A stretch of DNA of 64,000 bases from an uncultured Phycisphaerales bacterium (GTDB lineage Bacteria > Planctomycetota > Phycisphaerae > Sedimentisphaerales > Anaerohalosphaeraceae), in NCBI GenBank assembly GCA_937868095.1, contig CALMLO010000033.1, positions 1-64,000 on the forward strand, in the 5' to 3' direction. Each line of letters begins with the position of its first letter. Position 1 is the first letter of the stretch. Below the pieces are notes generated by a model. The model saw nothing but the letters and a program-made list of their open reading frames with translations. It was not told the origin of the DNA and did no database searches. Positions 1 through 9,197 of the stretch are shown in pieces. Made by a program: the position numbers and the translations under genes.

Positions 1-49
1 ACCCTATATAGAAAGAAAACGAACCTTTCACCAAACGGAATCATCAGAT

Positions 50-1834
50 ATGACGGAACAAAAACTTGGAAAAATCGTCAAGGTGGCCGGCCCGGTGGTG
101 GCGGCTGAAGGAATGACCGGTGCCCATATGTACGATGTGGTGCGTGTCGGAGAAGAGAACCTCATCGGCGAGATCGTGGAACTCAACGGTGATATGGCCA
201 GCATTCAGGTCTATGAAGATACGGTCGGCATCGGCCCGGGTGAAAAAGTAGTCAATACGGGCGCCCCGCTGAGCGTGGAACTCGGCCCGGGGCTGATTTC
301 GAATATTTACGACGGCATTCAGCGGCCGCTCAGTGCGCTGGTGGAAGCCCAGGGGAGTTTTATCAAACGGGGCAGCGATATTCCCGGCCTGCCGCGGGAT
401 AAGAAGTGGCACTTTAAGCCGACCGTTCAAAACGGCAGCGAGGTACAGCCCGGCGATGCTATCGGTGAAGTGCAGGAGTCCTCGCTGGTTCTGCATAAAA
501 TTATGGTGCCGCCCGGCGTGCGGGGACGGCTGGAGGGGCTTTCCGAGGGCGAGTTTACCGTAACCGAGCAAATCGGGACGGTGAAGACCAAACAGGGAGA
601 ATACCCGCTGACACTGATGCAGAAATGGCCGGTTCGCCGTCCGCGTCCGGTTCAGCGGCGGCTGAATCCCAACAAAATCCTGCTGACCGGCCAGCGCGTC
701 ATCGATGCCTTCTTTCCTATAGCCAAAGGGGGCACGGCCTGCGTGCCTGGGCCGTTCGGCACCGGTAAAACCGTTGTTCAGCACCAATTGGCCAAATGGG
801 TTGATGCGGATATTGTCGTCTATATCGGCTGCGGGGAGCGCGGCAATGAGATGACCGATGTGCTGATGGAGTTTCCCGAACTGACAGACCCTCACAGCGG
901 AGAGCCGCTGATGAAGCGTGTGGTTCTTTTGGCCAACACGTCGGATATGCCGGTGGCCGCCCGCGAGGCGTCGGTTTATACGGGCATCACGATTGCCGAG
1001 TACTTCCGGGATATGGGGCTGTCAGTGGCTCTGATGGCCGACAGCACAAGCCGATGGGCGGAGGCAATGCGGGAAATCTCGACGCGTCTGGAAGAAATGC
1101 CGGCCGAAGAAGGGTATCCGGCTTATCTGGGGGCAAGGATTGCCTCCTTCTATGAGCGGGCCGGTCGGGTCATCTGTGCCGGCAGTCCCCAGCGGGAAGG
1201 GGCGCTTTCTATTATCGGGGCGGTCAGTCCGCCCGGCGGCGACCTGTCCGATTCGGTTGTTCAGGCCACGCTGCATGTGGTGAAGGTTTTCTGGTCTCTG
1301 CTGGCCCGGCTGGCTCAGCAGCGGCATTTTCCGGCTATTGACTGGCTGACGAGTTATTCCTTCTACAAGCAGTATCTGGCGGACACCTTCGAAGACAAGG
1401 AGAAAGGGCGTGAGTTTGTCCAGATGACGCGGGAGGCGATGGTCCTTTTGGAGAAAGAATCGGAACTGGTGGAAATCGTTCGGCTGGTGGGAGCGGAGGC
1501 CATCAGCGCTGCCGACCGGATGGCTCTGGAAACAGCCAAAAGCATCCGTGAAGATTTTCTGCATCAGAACGCCTTTCACAAGGTGGACACTTATACGCCG
1601 ATTGAAAAACAGTATGATTTGCTCAAATTGATTCTTCATTTTCATCGGCAGGGGCTGGCCGCCATTGAGCGGGGTGTGGAGCCGGCGGAGCTGTTTGCAC
1701 TGCCGGTGAGGGAAGAGATTGCCCGAGCCAAATACATCGACTATACAGAAGCGGAGAAGATTCAGGCCATTCTGGACAAAATTGACAGCCAGATTAAGGA
1801 ACTTTATTCAGCCAAAATGCAGGAAGCGAAATAA
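50..1834 (+). CDS. atpA (ntpA): V/A-type ATP synthase catalytic subunit A
   Basis: Catalytic subunit of a V/A-type rotary ATPase, 594 residues, the usual length for the family. The N-terminal beta-barrel is followed by the long non-homologous insert typical of V-type A subunits (about residues 110-190). The Walker A motif GPFGTGKT lies at residues 234-241, and the GERGNE and [10 protein letters not shown] motifs follow. Subunit B starts 20 bases downstream and subunit D follows it, so the three form one operon. Genes for the stalk and membrane subunits (E, I, K) would be expected upstream of the window edge and are not seen here. The complex couples ATP to H+ or Na+ transport; the sequence read here does not tell which ion is used. 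Confidence 0.97.
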   Translation: MTEQKLGKIVKVAGPVVAAEGMTGAHMYDVVRVGEENLIGEIVELNGDMASIQVYEDTVGIGPGEKVVNTGAPLSVELGPGLISNIYDGIQRPLSALVEAQGSFIKRGSDIPGLPRDKKWHFKPTVQNGSEVQPGDAIGEVQESSLVLHKIMVPPGVRGRLEGLSEGEFTVTEQIGTVKTKQGEYPLTLMQKWPVRRPRPVQRRLNPNKILLTGQRVIDAFFPIAKGGTACVPGPFGTGKTVVQHQLAKWVDADIVVYIGCGERGNEMTDVLMEFPELTDPHSGEPLMKRVVLLANTSDMPVAAREASVYTGITIAEYFRDMGLSVALMADSTSRWAEAMREISTRLEEMPAEEGYPAYLGARIASFYERAGRVICAGSPQREGALSIIGAVSPPGGDLSDSVVQATLHVVKVFWSLLARLAQQRHFPAIDWLTSYSFYKQYLADTFEDKEKGREFVQMTREAMVLLEKESELVEIVRLVGAEAISAADRMALETAKSIREDFLHQNAFHKVDTYTPIEKQYDLLKLILHFHRQGLAAIERGVEPAELFALPVREEIARAKYIDYTEAEKIQAILDKIDSQIKELYSAKMQEAK

Positions 1835-1854
1835 TCCGACAGCAGGAGTTTGGA

Positions 1855-3276
1855 ATGTTAAAAGAATATAGAACCGTTCAGGAAATTGCAGGTCCTCTGA
1901 TGCTGGTGGAAGGGGTGGAGCGGGCCAAATACGGTGAAATTGTAGAGATTGAGATCGGCGACGGCTCCTATCGGCACGGCCAAATCCTTCAGGTGGAACG
2001 GGATAAGGTGCTGGTTCAGGTCTTTGAAGGAACCGAGGGGATTGATGTTCGGGACACGACAGTTCGGTTTCTGGGCAAGCCGATGGAGCTGGCGGTTTCG
2101 CCGGATATTCTTGGCCGTGTTTTCAGCGGGACCGGTCAGCCCAAAGACGGCGGGCCGGCCATCATTCCTAAAAAGCGGCTGAACATCAACGGCAATCCAA
2201 TCAATCCGTATGCCCGCGACTATCCGAATGAATTTATTCAGACGGGAATCAGCACAATCGACGGGCTGAATCCTCTTGTTCGGGGTCAGAAATTGCCGAT
2301 TTTTTCAGGTTCGGGTCTGCCTCATGATGAAATTACGGCGCAGCTGGCTCGGCAGTCTACCGTGCTCGGCAAAGGCGAAAGTTTTGCGGTGGTGTTTGCG
2401 GCAATGGGCATTACGTTCGAGGCGGCGCAGTTTTTCATCAATGACCTGACGGAGACAGGGGCCATTGAGCGGGCGGTTCTGTTTATCAATCTGGCCAGCG
2501 ACCCTGCCATTGAGCGAATTTCCACGCCGCGTGTGGCCCTGACCGCCGCCGAATATCTGGCGTTTGAAGAAGATATGCATGTGCTGGTGATTCTCAATGA
2601 TATGACTAACTATTGCGAGGCCCTGCGTGAAATCAGTGCCGCCCGCAAGGAAGTGCCGGGCCGGCGCGGCTATCCCGGCTATCTTTATACAGACCTGGCC
2701 ACGATTTATGAACGAGCCGGACGAATCAAGGGCAAAAAAGGGTCGATTACGCTGGTTCCGGTGCTGACAATGCCCGAAGATGACAAAACCCATCCGGTGC
2801 CCGACCTGACCGGCTATATTACGGAGGGCCAGATTATTATGAGTCGGGGGCTTCATCGGCGCGGGATTGCGCCGCCGGTGGATGTTCTGCCGAGTTTGTC
2901 CCGTCTGAAAGACAAGGGCATTGGGCCGAAAAAGACCCGCGAAGACCACGCTGACTTGTACAACCAGCTGTATGCCGCTTATGCACGCGGCAAGGAGGCG
3001 CAGGAACTGGCAACCATTCTGGGCGAGGCGGCTCTGTCCGCAGAAGACCAGAAGTATATGAAGTTTGCCAACGAATTTGAAAACCGCTACATTTCGCAGG
3101 GATATTATGAAAACAGAACTGTTTTTCAGACGCTCGATCTCGGCTGGGAACTGCTGAGCATGTTTGAAAATGCGGAACTGAAACGAATTGATACCAAACT
3201 GATCGAAAAGTACATGCCCCGTTTTCGCAAAGAAACAGGGAATTCCGAGCAAGCGGAGCAGAACAACAAGAAATAA
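1855..3276 (+). CDS. atpB (ntpB): V/A-type ATP synthase subunit B
   Basis: Non-catalytic nucleotide-binding subunit that alternates with subunit A in the hexameric head, 473 residues. It has no Walker A lysine-threonine motif; in its place is [10 protein letters not shown], as normal for B subunits. Other family marks are [10 protein letters not shown], the [14 protein letters not shown] stretch and RLKDKGIG. It starts 20 bases after subunit A and ends 8 bases before subunit D. The first residues, [16 protein letters not shown], match the usual B-subunit start. Confidence 0.97.
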   Translation: MLKEYRTVQEIAGPLMLVEGVERAKYGEIVEIEIGDGSYRHGQILQVERDKVLVQVFEGTEGIDVRDTTVRFLGKPMELAVSPDILGRVFSGTGQPKDGGPAIIPKKRLNINGNPINPYARDYPNEFIQTGISTIDGLNPLVRGQKLPIFSGSGLPHDEITAQLARQSTVLGKGESFAVVFAAMGITFEAAQFFINDLTETGAIERAVLFINLASDPAIERISTPRVALTAAEYLAFEEDMHVLVILNDMTNYCEALREISAARKEVPGRRGYPGYLYTDLATIYERAGRIKGKKGSITLVPVLTMPEDDKTHPVPDLTGYITEGQIIMSRGLHRRGIAPPVDVLPSLSRLKDKGIGPKKTREDHADLYNQLYAAYARGKEAQELATILGEAALSAEDQKYMKFANEFENRYISQGYYENRTVFQTLDLGWELLSMFENAELKRIDTKLIEKYMPRFRKETGNSEQAEQNNKK

Positions 3277-3284
3277 TTTGGCCT

Positions 3285-3905
3285 ATGCTGCAGAACGTCA
3301 ACGCAACCCGGATGGAAATGCTTCAGCTGCGAAGGCGAGTGGCGCTGGCCATGCGCGGTCACCGTCTGCTGAGCGAAAAGCGGGATGAAATCAGCCGGCA
3401 GCTGGTTCTGATTTCCAAATCGCTCAAAATGCTCCGTCAGCAGGTCGAAAAAGAACTGCTGGAAACCTCGCGGCGATTCGTCATCGCCCGCTCCACCATG
3501 GAGCCGGAAAGTGTAAATGCCGCCCTGGAAATCCCGACTAAAAAGTTCTCCCTGACCATCCGGTTTGCGAGCATTATGAATGTCAAAGTGCCCGAATTGA
3601 CCAAGCAAAGCGAAGGAGACATTCTTTGTTATGGTTTTTCCACAACCAGCGGGGAACTGGATGCCGCCCTGCGGGCTCTTGAGCGGGCCTTTGATATGCT
3701 CATTGAACTGGCCGGCAAGGAAAAACAGGCCCAGCTGCTGGCGTCGGAACTCCAGAGCACCCGCCGACGGGTGAACGTCCTCGAACACGTTGTCATTCCC
3801 GAACTTCAGGAAACCATTCGGTACATCTACAACAAACTCGGCGAGGCCGAACGCGATAATATCAGCCGACTGATGATTATTGCCGACATGATACGCGGAG
3901 AATAA
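3285..3905 (+). CDS. atpD (ntpD): V/A-type ATP synthase subunit D (central stalk)
   Basis: Central rotor-stalk subunit of the V-type ATPase, 206 residues. It opens with the family signature NATRMEMLQLRRRVALAMRG, and long heptad-rich helices at both ends form the coiled coil that inserts into the A3B3 head. The C-terminal helix reads RRRVNVLEHVVIPELQETIRYI, a hallmark of subunit D. It is the last gene of the operon: a hairpin begins inside its stop region and the next gene appears to have its own promoter. Confidence 0.95.
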   Translation: MLQNVNATRMEMLQLRRRVALAMRGHRLLSEKRDEISRQLVLISKSLKMLRQQVEKELLETSRRFVIARSTMEPESVNAALEIPTKKFSLTIRFASIMNVKVPELTKQSEGDILCYGFSTTSGELDAALRALERAFDMLIELAGKEKQAQLLASELQSTRRRVNVLEHVVIPELQETIRYIYNKLGEAERDNISRLMIIADMIRGE

Positions 3906-3945
3906 CCAATAATAAAGGTATGCATTCTCCGCTTACCTTTTCAAA
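3895..3945 (+). terminator. Terminator after the V-ATPase operon
   Basis: A perfect 9-bp dyad, GCGGAGAAT at 3895-3903 and ATTCTCCGC at 3924-3932, overlaps the stop codon of subunit D and is followed by TTACCTTTT. The loop is long (20 bases), and a nested alternative stem AAAGGTA/TACCTTT exists at 3914-3920 and 3934-3940. It probably ends the ATPase transcript. Confidence 0.6.
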
Positions 3946-3951
3946 CATTTC

Positions 3952-3980
3952 TTGCCCTTATAAACACAAAGCCGTAGAAT
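3952..3980 (+). promoter_or_regulatory. Sigma-70-type promoter for the TPR membrane gene
   Basis: TTGCCC at 3952-3957 and TAGAAT at 3975-3980 are separated by 17 bases, about 60 bases before the ATG at 4044. It sits just after the ATPase terminator. Recognised by eye only. Confidence 0.45.
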
Positions 3981-4043
3981 AATCTTCTGTTGTTTAATTC
4001 CAGATAAGAACTATACCGGTTTTCCCGGCACCGACCGCTTTTT

Positions 4044-5909
4044 ATGTCTGAGCCAAGCATTGCAAAACCAGCAGCACCGACCAAATCGTTTATGACGGCC
4101 GGTCCAACCCTTCATTACAGCCATGCCAACGTGCACGGCTGCTGGTTGCTGTCTATCGTCGTCTATGCAGGGATATGCCTTTTCTGGGCCCGTCTGACCA
4201 ATGGACAGTTTCTGGTTCTCAATCTGCTGGAGTTGTTTTATCCGAGTCAATGGCATTTGGGGCGGGTTGTTACGGAACCCTTAAGCATCTACGAGTATCC
4301 CTGGCAGATCGCCATTCTCGGCACGTTAATGGGGCTTTTGGCGGTTACCCCTTTGCTGACGGCTCAGTTGATGAGTTTTCGATACAGTGTGCCGCTGGTT
4401 CTGCTGCTGATGTTTCTGGCCCGTCTTCCGCTGCTTGGTGTTTTTGAACTGCTCAGCTGCATTGCGGTTGCCTGCCGTCCGCTTCGGTTCCGGTCGCGAG
4501 TTGTCTCGCTGGCGCTGTGCCTGGCCGGACCGATGATATACTGGGCGTTTTTTGGCGGGATTTCAAGCAGCGACCCTATTCGCTGGGGGATTTCTTTTAC
4601 CCCGTGGATTTATTCGTGGCTGATTGCGATGCTGATTGCCGGGGTGGTGATTGCAATCGGGCATTACAACCGCTATCGTCCGGGGCTTATTTGGCTGATT
4701 ACGCTGATGGCGGCAGGGATTACCTACCTGACCTTTGAAAAAACCATCGGCTTTGACGAACTGGATTATCAAATGTATGTAGCGGGCAACAACCCCGAAA
4801 AACAGGTTGAATTTCACGACCATGTTCTAACCCGCTATCTGGACCGGATTCTTGCGGATGAAATGCGGTACAGTTATTTTGCCGGCTATTTTTATCCGAG
4901 CGATAAGATTGACCTCCGGAAAAAACTTCGGGAGGAGATTGAAAGTCTGCTGTATTACAACCGCTGGCCGCAATGGTTTCTCACCGACATTCCGGAGGAA
5001 CTTCGGTATCAATCCAAGAAGAGCCAGCTGCTGGCCCAATACAACTACTTTCTTGAAAAACGGCCATTCAGCCGGCGAGTTCCCATCGCTCTCTATTTTA
5101 AGGCCATGGTAAACGAGCTGACGCCGGATGCCCGCTATTTCGGGCAGACGGAGATTCTGCGATTTTACAACGACTATCCCTTCTATGAAAATCTGCATAT
5201 TTGGCAGGACCTGCTGGTGCGGTTTCCGGACAGTCCGGAGGCACTGGAAGCCCGCTGGCGGGTGGCGGTTCATACGGCCGGACAGGGACGTTTCAAAGAG
5301 GCAGCGGAACTGTGCAACGTTGACCTGGCCCTGGTTTCAAAAACGACGGCCTCTCTTTCGGAACCCCCTGTTTCGCCGGGTGGTCTTTTAACGGCTTTCG
5401 CCCCGCCTGCCAAAACAGTAATGACCCGCTATAAACTTCAGGACCTGCGAAGCCGACTGCTGATTCTGAAGGAGACAATTTCCCCTGCCAACCAAGGCAG
5501 CAGTGAAGCAGAAAAACAGCGTCTGGCAAGGTTTGTTCTTCTGAATCCGTACGGCTTTCATTACCCTTTCCAACTAGAGGAATTGCTCACCTCTATGTCC
5601 GCAGACGATCCGCTTCGGGACAATGTTCTGACGGCTCGTGCACGTCTGATTCAAGATTTGCAGGTGCGTTCCGCTGCTTTGCGAGAGATTTGGGAAAAAT
5701 ATCCTGAGCAGGACGGGGGCATCCAGGCCCTTTATGAACTGGGAGCAATCCGGCTGCAGCAATGGAAAGAAAGCAAGCAGGGAGAAGCCAAAGGTGAACT
5801 GCTGGCGGAAGCACGCTCGCTGCTGAATCGCGTCATTCAAAACTATCCTCAAAGTCCGTTTGCAGAGTTAGCAGGTCGTCTTCTGGCCCCTTTAGCCAAT
5901 CTTGACTGA
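4044..5909 (+). CDS. Polytopic membrane protein with TPR-like C-terminal region
   Basis: Unrecognised family, 621 residues. The first 235 residues hold about six membrane helices (roughly 33-50, 87-108, 116-145, 153-171, 188-206, 213-231). The rest is soluble and helical, with repeated pieces such as WQDLLVRFPDSPEALEARWRVAVH and LLNRVIQNYPQSPFAELAGRLL that look like tetratricopeptide or Sel1-like helices used for protein contacts. No clear Shine-Dalgarno site precedes the ATG. A gap of 356 bases and a new promoter separate it from the Hsp70 cluster, so co-function with that cluster is possible but unproven. Confidence 0.75.
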   Translation: MSEPSIAKPAAPTKSFMTAGPTLHYSHANVHGCWLLSIVVYAGICLFWARLTNGQFLVLNLLELFYPSQWHLGRVVTEPLSIYEYPWQIAILGTLMGLLAVTPLLTAQLMSFRYSVPLVLLLMFLARLPLLGVFELLSCIAVACRPLRFRSRVVSLALCLAGPMIYWAFFGGISSSDPIRWGISFTPWIYSWLIAMLIAGVVIAIGHYNRYRPGLIWLITLMAAGITYLTFEKTIGFDELDYQMYVAGNNPEKQVEFHDHVLTRYLDRILADEMRYSYFAGYFYPSDKIDLRKKLREEIESLLYYNRWPQWFLTDIPEELRYQSKKSQLLAQYNYFLEKRPFSRRVPIALYFKAMVNELTPDARYFGQTEILRFYNDYPFYENLHIWQDLLVRFPDSPEALEARWRVAVHTAGQGRFKEAAELCNVDLALVSKTTASLSEPPVSPGGLLTAFAPPAKTVMTRYKLQDLRSRLLILKETISPANQGSSEAEKQRLARFVLLNPYGFHYPFQLEELLTSMSADDPLRDNVLTARARLIQDLQVRSAALREIWEKYPEQDGGIQALYELGAIRLQQWKESKQGEAKGELLAEARSLLNRVIQNYPQSPFAELAGRLLAPLANLD

Positions 5910-6265
5910 CAGCCCGAAATCCTCCCTTATCGGACTTGCCGTTTCTGTCCGCCCATTCCTTCACTTTATAGGAAAAGAAGATTTCAAAAACCTGTTCCGC
6001 AAGACCGATAAGGTCTTTGCTGCTTCTTGTTTTCTTTGGGGATAGATTTCCCTGGTCTTTTTTCGAGGGGAAGTCCGCTTACCCCTGCCTTCCGTTTGAC
6101 CGATAGAAGAGTGTACTTTACTATTTAAATAGGGAAAGTCCGGCCAAAAGGAAGATTCCTTAAAAAATGAGACTTTTTGCAATGGGTGTACGCCGAAAAG
6201 GCCGAAGTGCCGCCGACTGAACGGGGCATCGGCACCAAACCCTCAACCCCTGATAAGGTCTTTGT
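5910..6265. other. Intergenic region, 356 bases, structured leader
   Basis: No gene is supported here. The region holds a small dyad AAGACC-GATAA-GGTCTT near 6000-6017, a promoter at 6096-6124, and a leader of about 135 bases containing TGCCG and CGGCA elements near 6207-6236 that could pair. No CIRCE operator (the HrcA heat-shock site) was seen. Confidence 0.5.
6096..6124 (+). promoter_or_regulatory. Promoter of the GrpE-like/Hsp70/J-like operon
   Basis: TTGACC at 6096-6101, a 17-base spacer and TACTAT at 6119-6124 form a good vegetative-type promoter. The implied leader is about 135 bases. No heat-shock operator was recognised beside it. Confidence 0.6.
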
Positions 6266-7615
6266 ATGGGTGTGGACAATCAGGAAACAAGTTCAGCCAA
6301 AAATTGGTTTACCTGGGCGCTGCTGGCCCTTCTGCCCGGTCTGACCGGCTGGTGCATTGTCCTGACACAAAAGCAGATTCAGCAAAATCGAACGGACAAT
6401 TACCACCAGATCAGCCGACAGCAGAAGGATGAATTTCTGCAGAAGTACGAGGAATGGAACCGGCTCAGCGAGCGTGAAAAGATGGAAAATCCGTGGGGCA
6501 GCGGCCCTTACGGCGGACCGGAGATGCAGAAAAAACTGATGCTCCATCAGGAGGAGCGTCTGCTGGCGGACCTTCCGGAACTGGCCGCGGAAACAGACTT
6601 GCCCGAGGAATTGGGAGAGATGCTCTATGGGCCGGGATGGAAACTGCGAGTCCAGAAATACCAGAAACAAATTGAATATCAGGAAATTCTGGGTATTTTT
6701 TCATCGATTTTACTGCTCACCGGCGGTCTGGTTCTTTTGATTGGAATCCTTCTGCGGCTGGCGACCCTGCGAAGAATCAAAAAGGGCGAAGCCGACGCAA
6801 AACCAAAATCGCCAAAAACAGCCGGCCCAACAGCCGCTGACAAAAATTCTTCTGAACAGCCGAGTAAGGTTTCTGAAGAGAAGAAGGAAAAAGAAGAGGA
6901 AGAGGAAGTTCACCTTTTCACAAGAAAAACTCCCAGGCAAAAACCGTCGGCGAGGCCGTGTGCAAACGCACCCTCTGAATCGAACGGCCAGCCGCAGCCA
7001 ACCATCCCCAGGGCAGCTGCATCCATCAAGTCCAGCCCGCCTGCCGTTTCTCCGGCGGAGTCTTCCTCTTCGCTGTCGGCAGGCGCTGCCGCGGCTTTGC
7101 TGACTGAACCGGAGCCGGCCGTTTCAGACCCGATTCTTTCTTCCCTCATGACGCCGATTCCGGTGGTGCAGGGGCTTTCGGATCTCAGTGAGCAAATGTC
7201 GGCCATTCGGGAATTCGCCGCCGAACAGCAGAATCAGGTGAAAAAACTTCAGGACGGCTACGACTGGATGCTCATCAAGCGGTTCTGTCTGCGGATTATC
7301 CGGTGCGTTGATAATATTGAAGACCGCATGCGGCAGCTTCAGAAGGATAATCAGGATATCAGCGCTCTGAAAGATATTCGCGATGAGATTCTCTTTGCAC
7401 TGGAATCCAGCGGGCTGGAGCAATTTGAACCGGAGGTGGGGCTGGAATACCGCGGACTGGAACGGTATGCCGAAGCCATCAAGGAAAAAGAAAACAACAG
7501 CGAACCGGAAAAAAGCGGACGGATTGCCGAAGTAGTCCGTCCGGGCTATCAATATTTGATTAATGATGAGGAAGTGAAAATCGTTCGATGCGCACAGGTC
7601 AAACTGTATGCCTGA
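6266..7615 (+). CDS. Membrane-anchored GrpE-like nucleotide exchange factor
   Basis: 449 residues, more than twice the length of GrpE. A membrane helix lies at about 14-34, then a charged stretch at 35-140, a second helix at about 141-167, and a low-complexity Pro/Ser/Glu linker at about 170-295. The C-terminal 150 residues resemble GrpE: a long helix (about 303-360) that includes VDNIEDRMRQL, the ESSGLEQFEPE turn, and a beta domain ending GRIAEVVRPGY with VKIVRCAQVKLYA. With two helices, the 35-140 loop should face outside and the GrpE part should lie in the cytoplasm. The Hsp70 gene starts 30 bases downstream. I infer that it is the ADP-exchange factor for that Hsp70. Confidence 0.75.
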   Translation: MGVDNQETSSAKNWFTWALLALLPGLTGWCIVLTQKQIQQNRTDNYHQISRQQKDEFLQKYEEWNRLSEREKMENPWGSGPYGGPEMQKKLMLHQEERLLADLPELAAETDLPEELGEMLYGPGWKLRVQKYQKQIEYQEILGIFSSILLLTGGLVLLIGILLRLATLRRIKKGEADAKPKSPKTAGPTAADKNSSEQPSKVSEEKKEKEEEEEVHLFTRKTPRQKPSARPCANAPSESNGQPQPTIPRAAASIKSSPPAVSPAESSSSLSAGAAAALLTEPEPAVSDPILSSLMTPIPVVQGLSDLSEQMSAIREFAAEQQNQVKKLQDGYDWMLIKRFCLRIIRCVDNIEDRMRQLQKDNQDISALKDIRDEILFALESSGLEQFEPEVGLEYRGLERYAEAIKEKENNSEPEKSGRIAEVVRPGYQYLINDEEVKIVRCAQVKLYA

Positions 7616-7644
7616 GGAACGAACCTGAATAAGGAAGCAAGATT

Positions 7645-9195
7645 ATGGGCATGATTGCAGGAATTGATTTGGGAACCACCTTTTCGGCGCTGGCGATTCT
7701 AAACAAAATCGGCCGGCCGGAAGTCGTCCCGAACAGCGAAGGAGAACGGCTGACGCCGTCGGTGGTTTATTTCGATGACGACCAGGATGCAACGGTTCGC
7801 GTGGGCATTGAAGCACTTAACTGCCGGCAGCTCAATCCCGACCGCGCTGTTCGATGGATTAAACGGCATATGGGAGACTCCCAATGGCGAAAAACCATCG
7901 GCAATCGAGTCTGGACGCCTGAGGAAATTTCAAGCTTGATTCTGAAAAAACTCAAACAAGATGCTGAAATGATTTATCCAGGTATCGAAAGCGTGGTAAT
8001 TTCCGTACCGGCGCATTTTGACGAAGTCCGGCGGAAAGCGACAATGGATGCCGGGGCGCTGGCGGGACTGAATGTCATCGGGATTGTAAATGAACCGGTG
8101 GCCGCAGCCCTGTATTACGCCACGACGCACGATGTCAACGGTCGTGTTTTGGTGTATGACCTTGGCGGAGGCACCTTTGACGTGACGATTATGGATGTGA
8201 GCGGGCAGAATATTACCATCGTCTGCAGTCAGGGTGATCACGCCTTGGGCGGAATGGATTTTGACCGAAAAATTCTCCAGATTTTTGAAAAGGCCTATCA
8301 GGAACAGACCGGTCAGCCGCTGATTACAAATCCTCAGGAACAGGCCCAGTATGAAGACGAGGCCGAAGATGTCAAAAAGACCCTGTCGCGCCGGCCTTCC
8401 GCCAAAAAAGTTCTGTACGGAAAAGGCGGCAGCGCCCGTGTGGAGATTACCCAGCAGCAGTTTGAAGAGGCCGCCGAACCGCTGGTGGGCCGGACCGAAA
8501 TGCTGATTGATGTAAGTCTTCAGGAAATCGGCTGCTCCGCTCAGAAAATCGACCAGGTGCTTCTGGTAGGCGGCAGCACCCGCATTCCGCTCGTTCAGCA
8601 GCGGCTGACGGAAAAATTCGGCAAGCCGCCGGTTATGGCCGTCAATGTAGATGAATGCGTCGCCCTGGGAGCGGCTATCCATGCCGGCCTGACCCTGCTG
8701 CGCAACCATCCTGAGCAGGTGGAGGCGGGCATCGCCGGGGGGCTGCGCGACATCAAACTCAAAGACGTCTGCAACCACAGCTACGGGACGTTGTGTGCTC
8801 CGATTGACGAAACAACCGGCAAGCATGTTATTCGCAACAGCATCATTCTGAAAAAGAACACCCCGCTGCCCTGCGAAGCCATGCAGACCTTTTATACGAT
8901 GTGCGACGGTCAGACCGAACTTCAGGTTACTATTACTCAGGGAGAAGACGAAGACCCGGACTTTGTCAACAAAATCGCCACGGAAATATTTGAACTGCCT
9001 CCGCACCGGCCGGCCAACCGCCCGATTGTGGTGCGCTACAGTTACGACCTGAACCAGCGAATGCACTGCTCCTTCTGTGATGAAGAATCCGGACGGATAC
9101 TCGAAGTGGATTTGGCTCTGTCGGAAAGCGGAGCCGCGCTGGAAAAATCCATTCAGCAAAAAACGGAAGAAATCGCCAGATTTCAGGTTCATTGA
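7645..9195 (+). CDS. Lidless Hsp70 (DnaK/HscC-like) chaperone
   Basis: 516 residues against about 640 for DnaK. The ATPase domain is complete: phosphate-1 motif GIDLGTTF (6-13), EPVAAALYYA, phosphate-2 motif YDLGGGTFDVT (about 170-180) and adenosine motif LLVGGSTRIPLVQ (about 308-320). The substrate-binding beta domain begins near residue 370 (LKDVCNHSYGTL) and is divergent. The protein ends where the alpha-helical lid of DnaK would start, so there is no lid and no EEVD-like tail. It lies between a GrpE-like gene and a J-like gene, which gives it its likely partners. It is probably a specialised Hsp70, not the housekeeping DnaK. Confidence 0.92.
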   Translation: MGMIAGIDLGTTFSALAILNKIGRPEVVPNSEGERLTPSVVYFDDDQDATVRVGIEALNCRQLNPDRAVRWIKRHMGDSQWRKTIGNRVWTPEEISSLILKKLKQDAEMIYPGIESVVISVPAHFDEVRRKATMDAGALAGLNVIGIVNEPVAAALYYATTHDVNGRVLVYDLGGGTFDVTIMDVSGQNITIVCSQGDHALGGMDFDRKILQIFEKAYQEQTGQPLITNPQEQAQYEDEAEDVKKTLSRRPSAKKVLYGKGGSARVEITQQQFEEAAEPLVGRTEMLIDVSLQEIGCSAQKIDQVLLVGGSTRIPLVQQRLTEKFGKPPVMAVNVDECVALGAAIHAGLTLLRNHPEQVEAGIAGGLRDIKLKDVCNHSYGTLCAPIDETTGKHVIRNSIILKKNTPLPCEAMQTFYTMCDGQTELQVTITQGEDEDPDFVNKIATEIFELPPHRPANRPIVVRYSYDLNQRMHCSFCDEESGRILEVDLALSESGAALEKSIQQKTEEIARFQVH

Positions 9196-9197
9196 GT

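Noticed and set aside
6096-6265. CIRCE or other heat-shock operator before the GrpE-like gene
   Set aside because: No TTAGCACTC/GAGTGCTAA arms are present; only a general promoter was seen.
7930-9192. Leftward 420-codon frame opposite the Hsp70 gene
   Set aside because: Antisense of a recognised Hsp70; long antisense frames are expected in GC-rich genes with strong codon bias.
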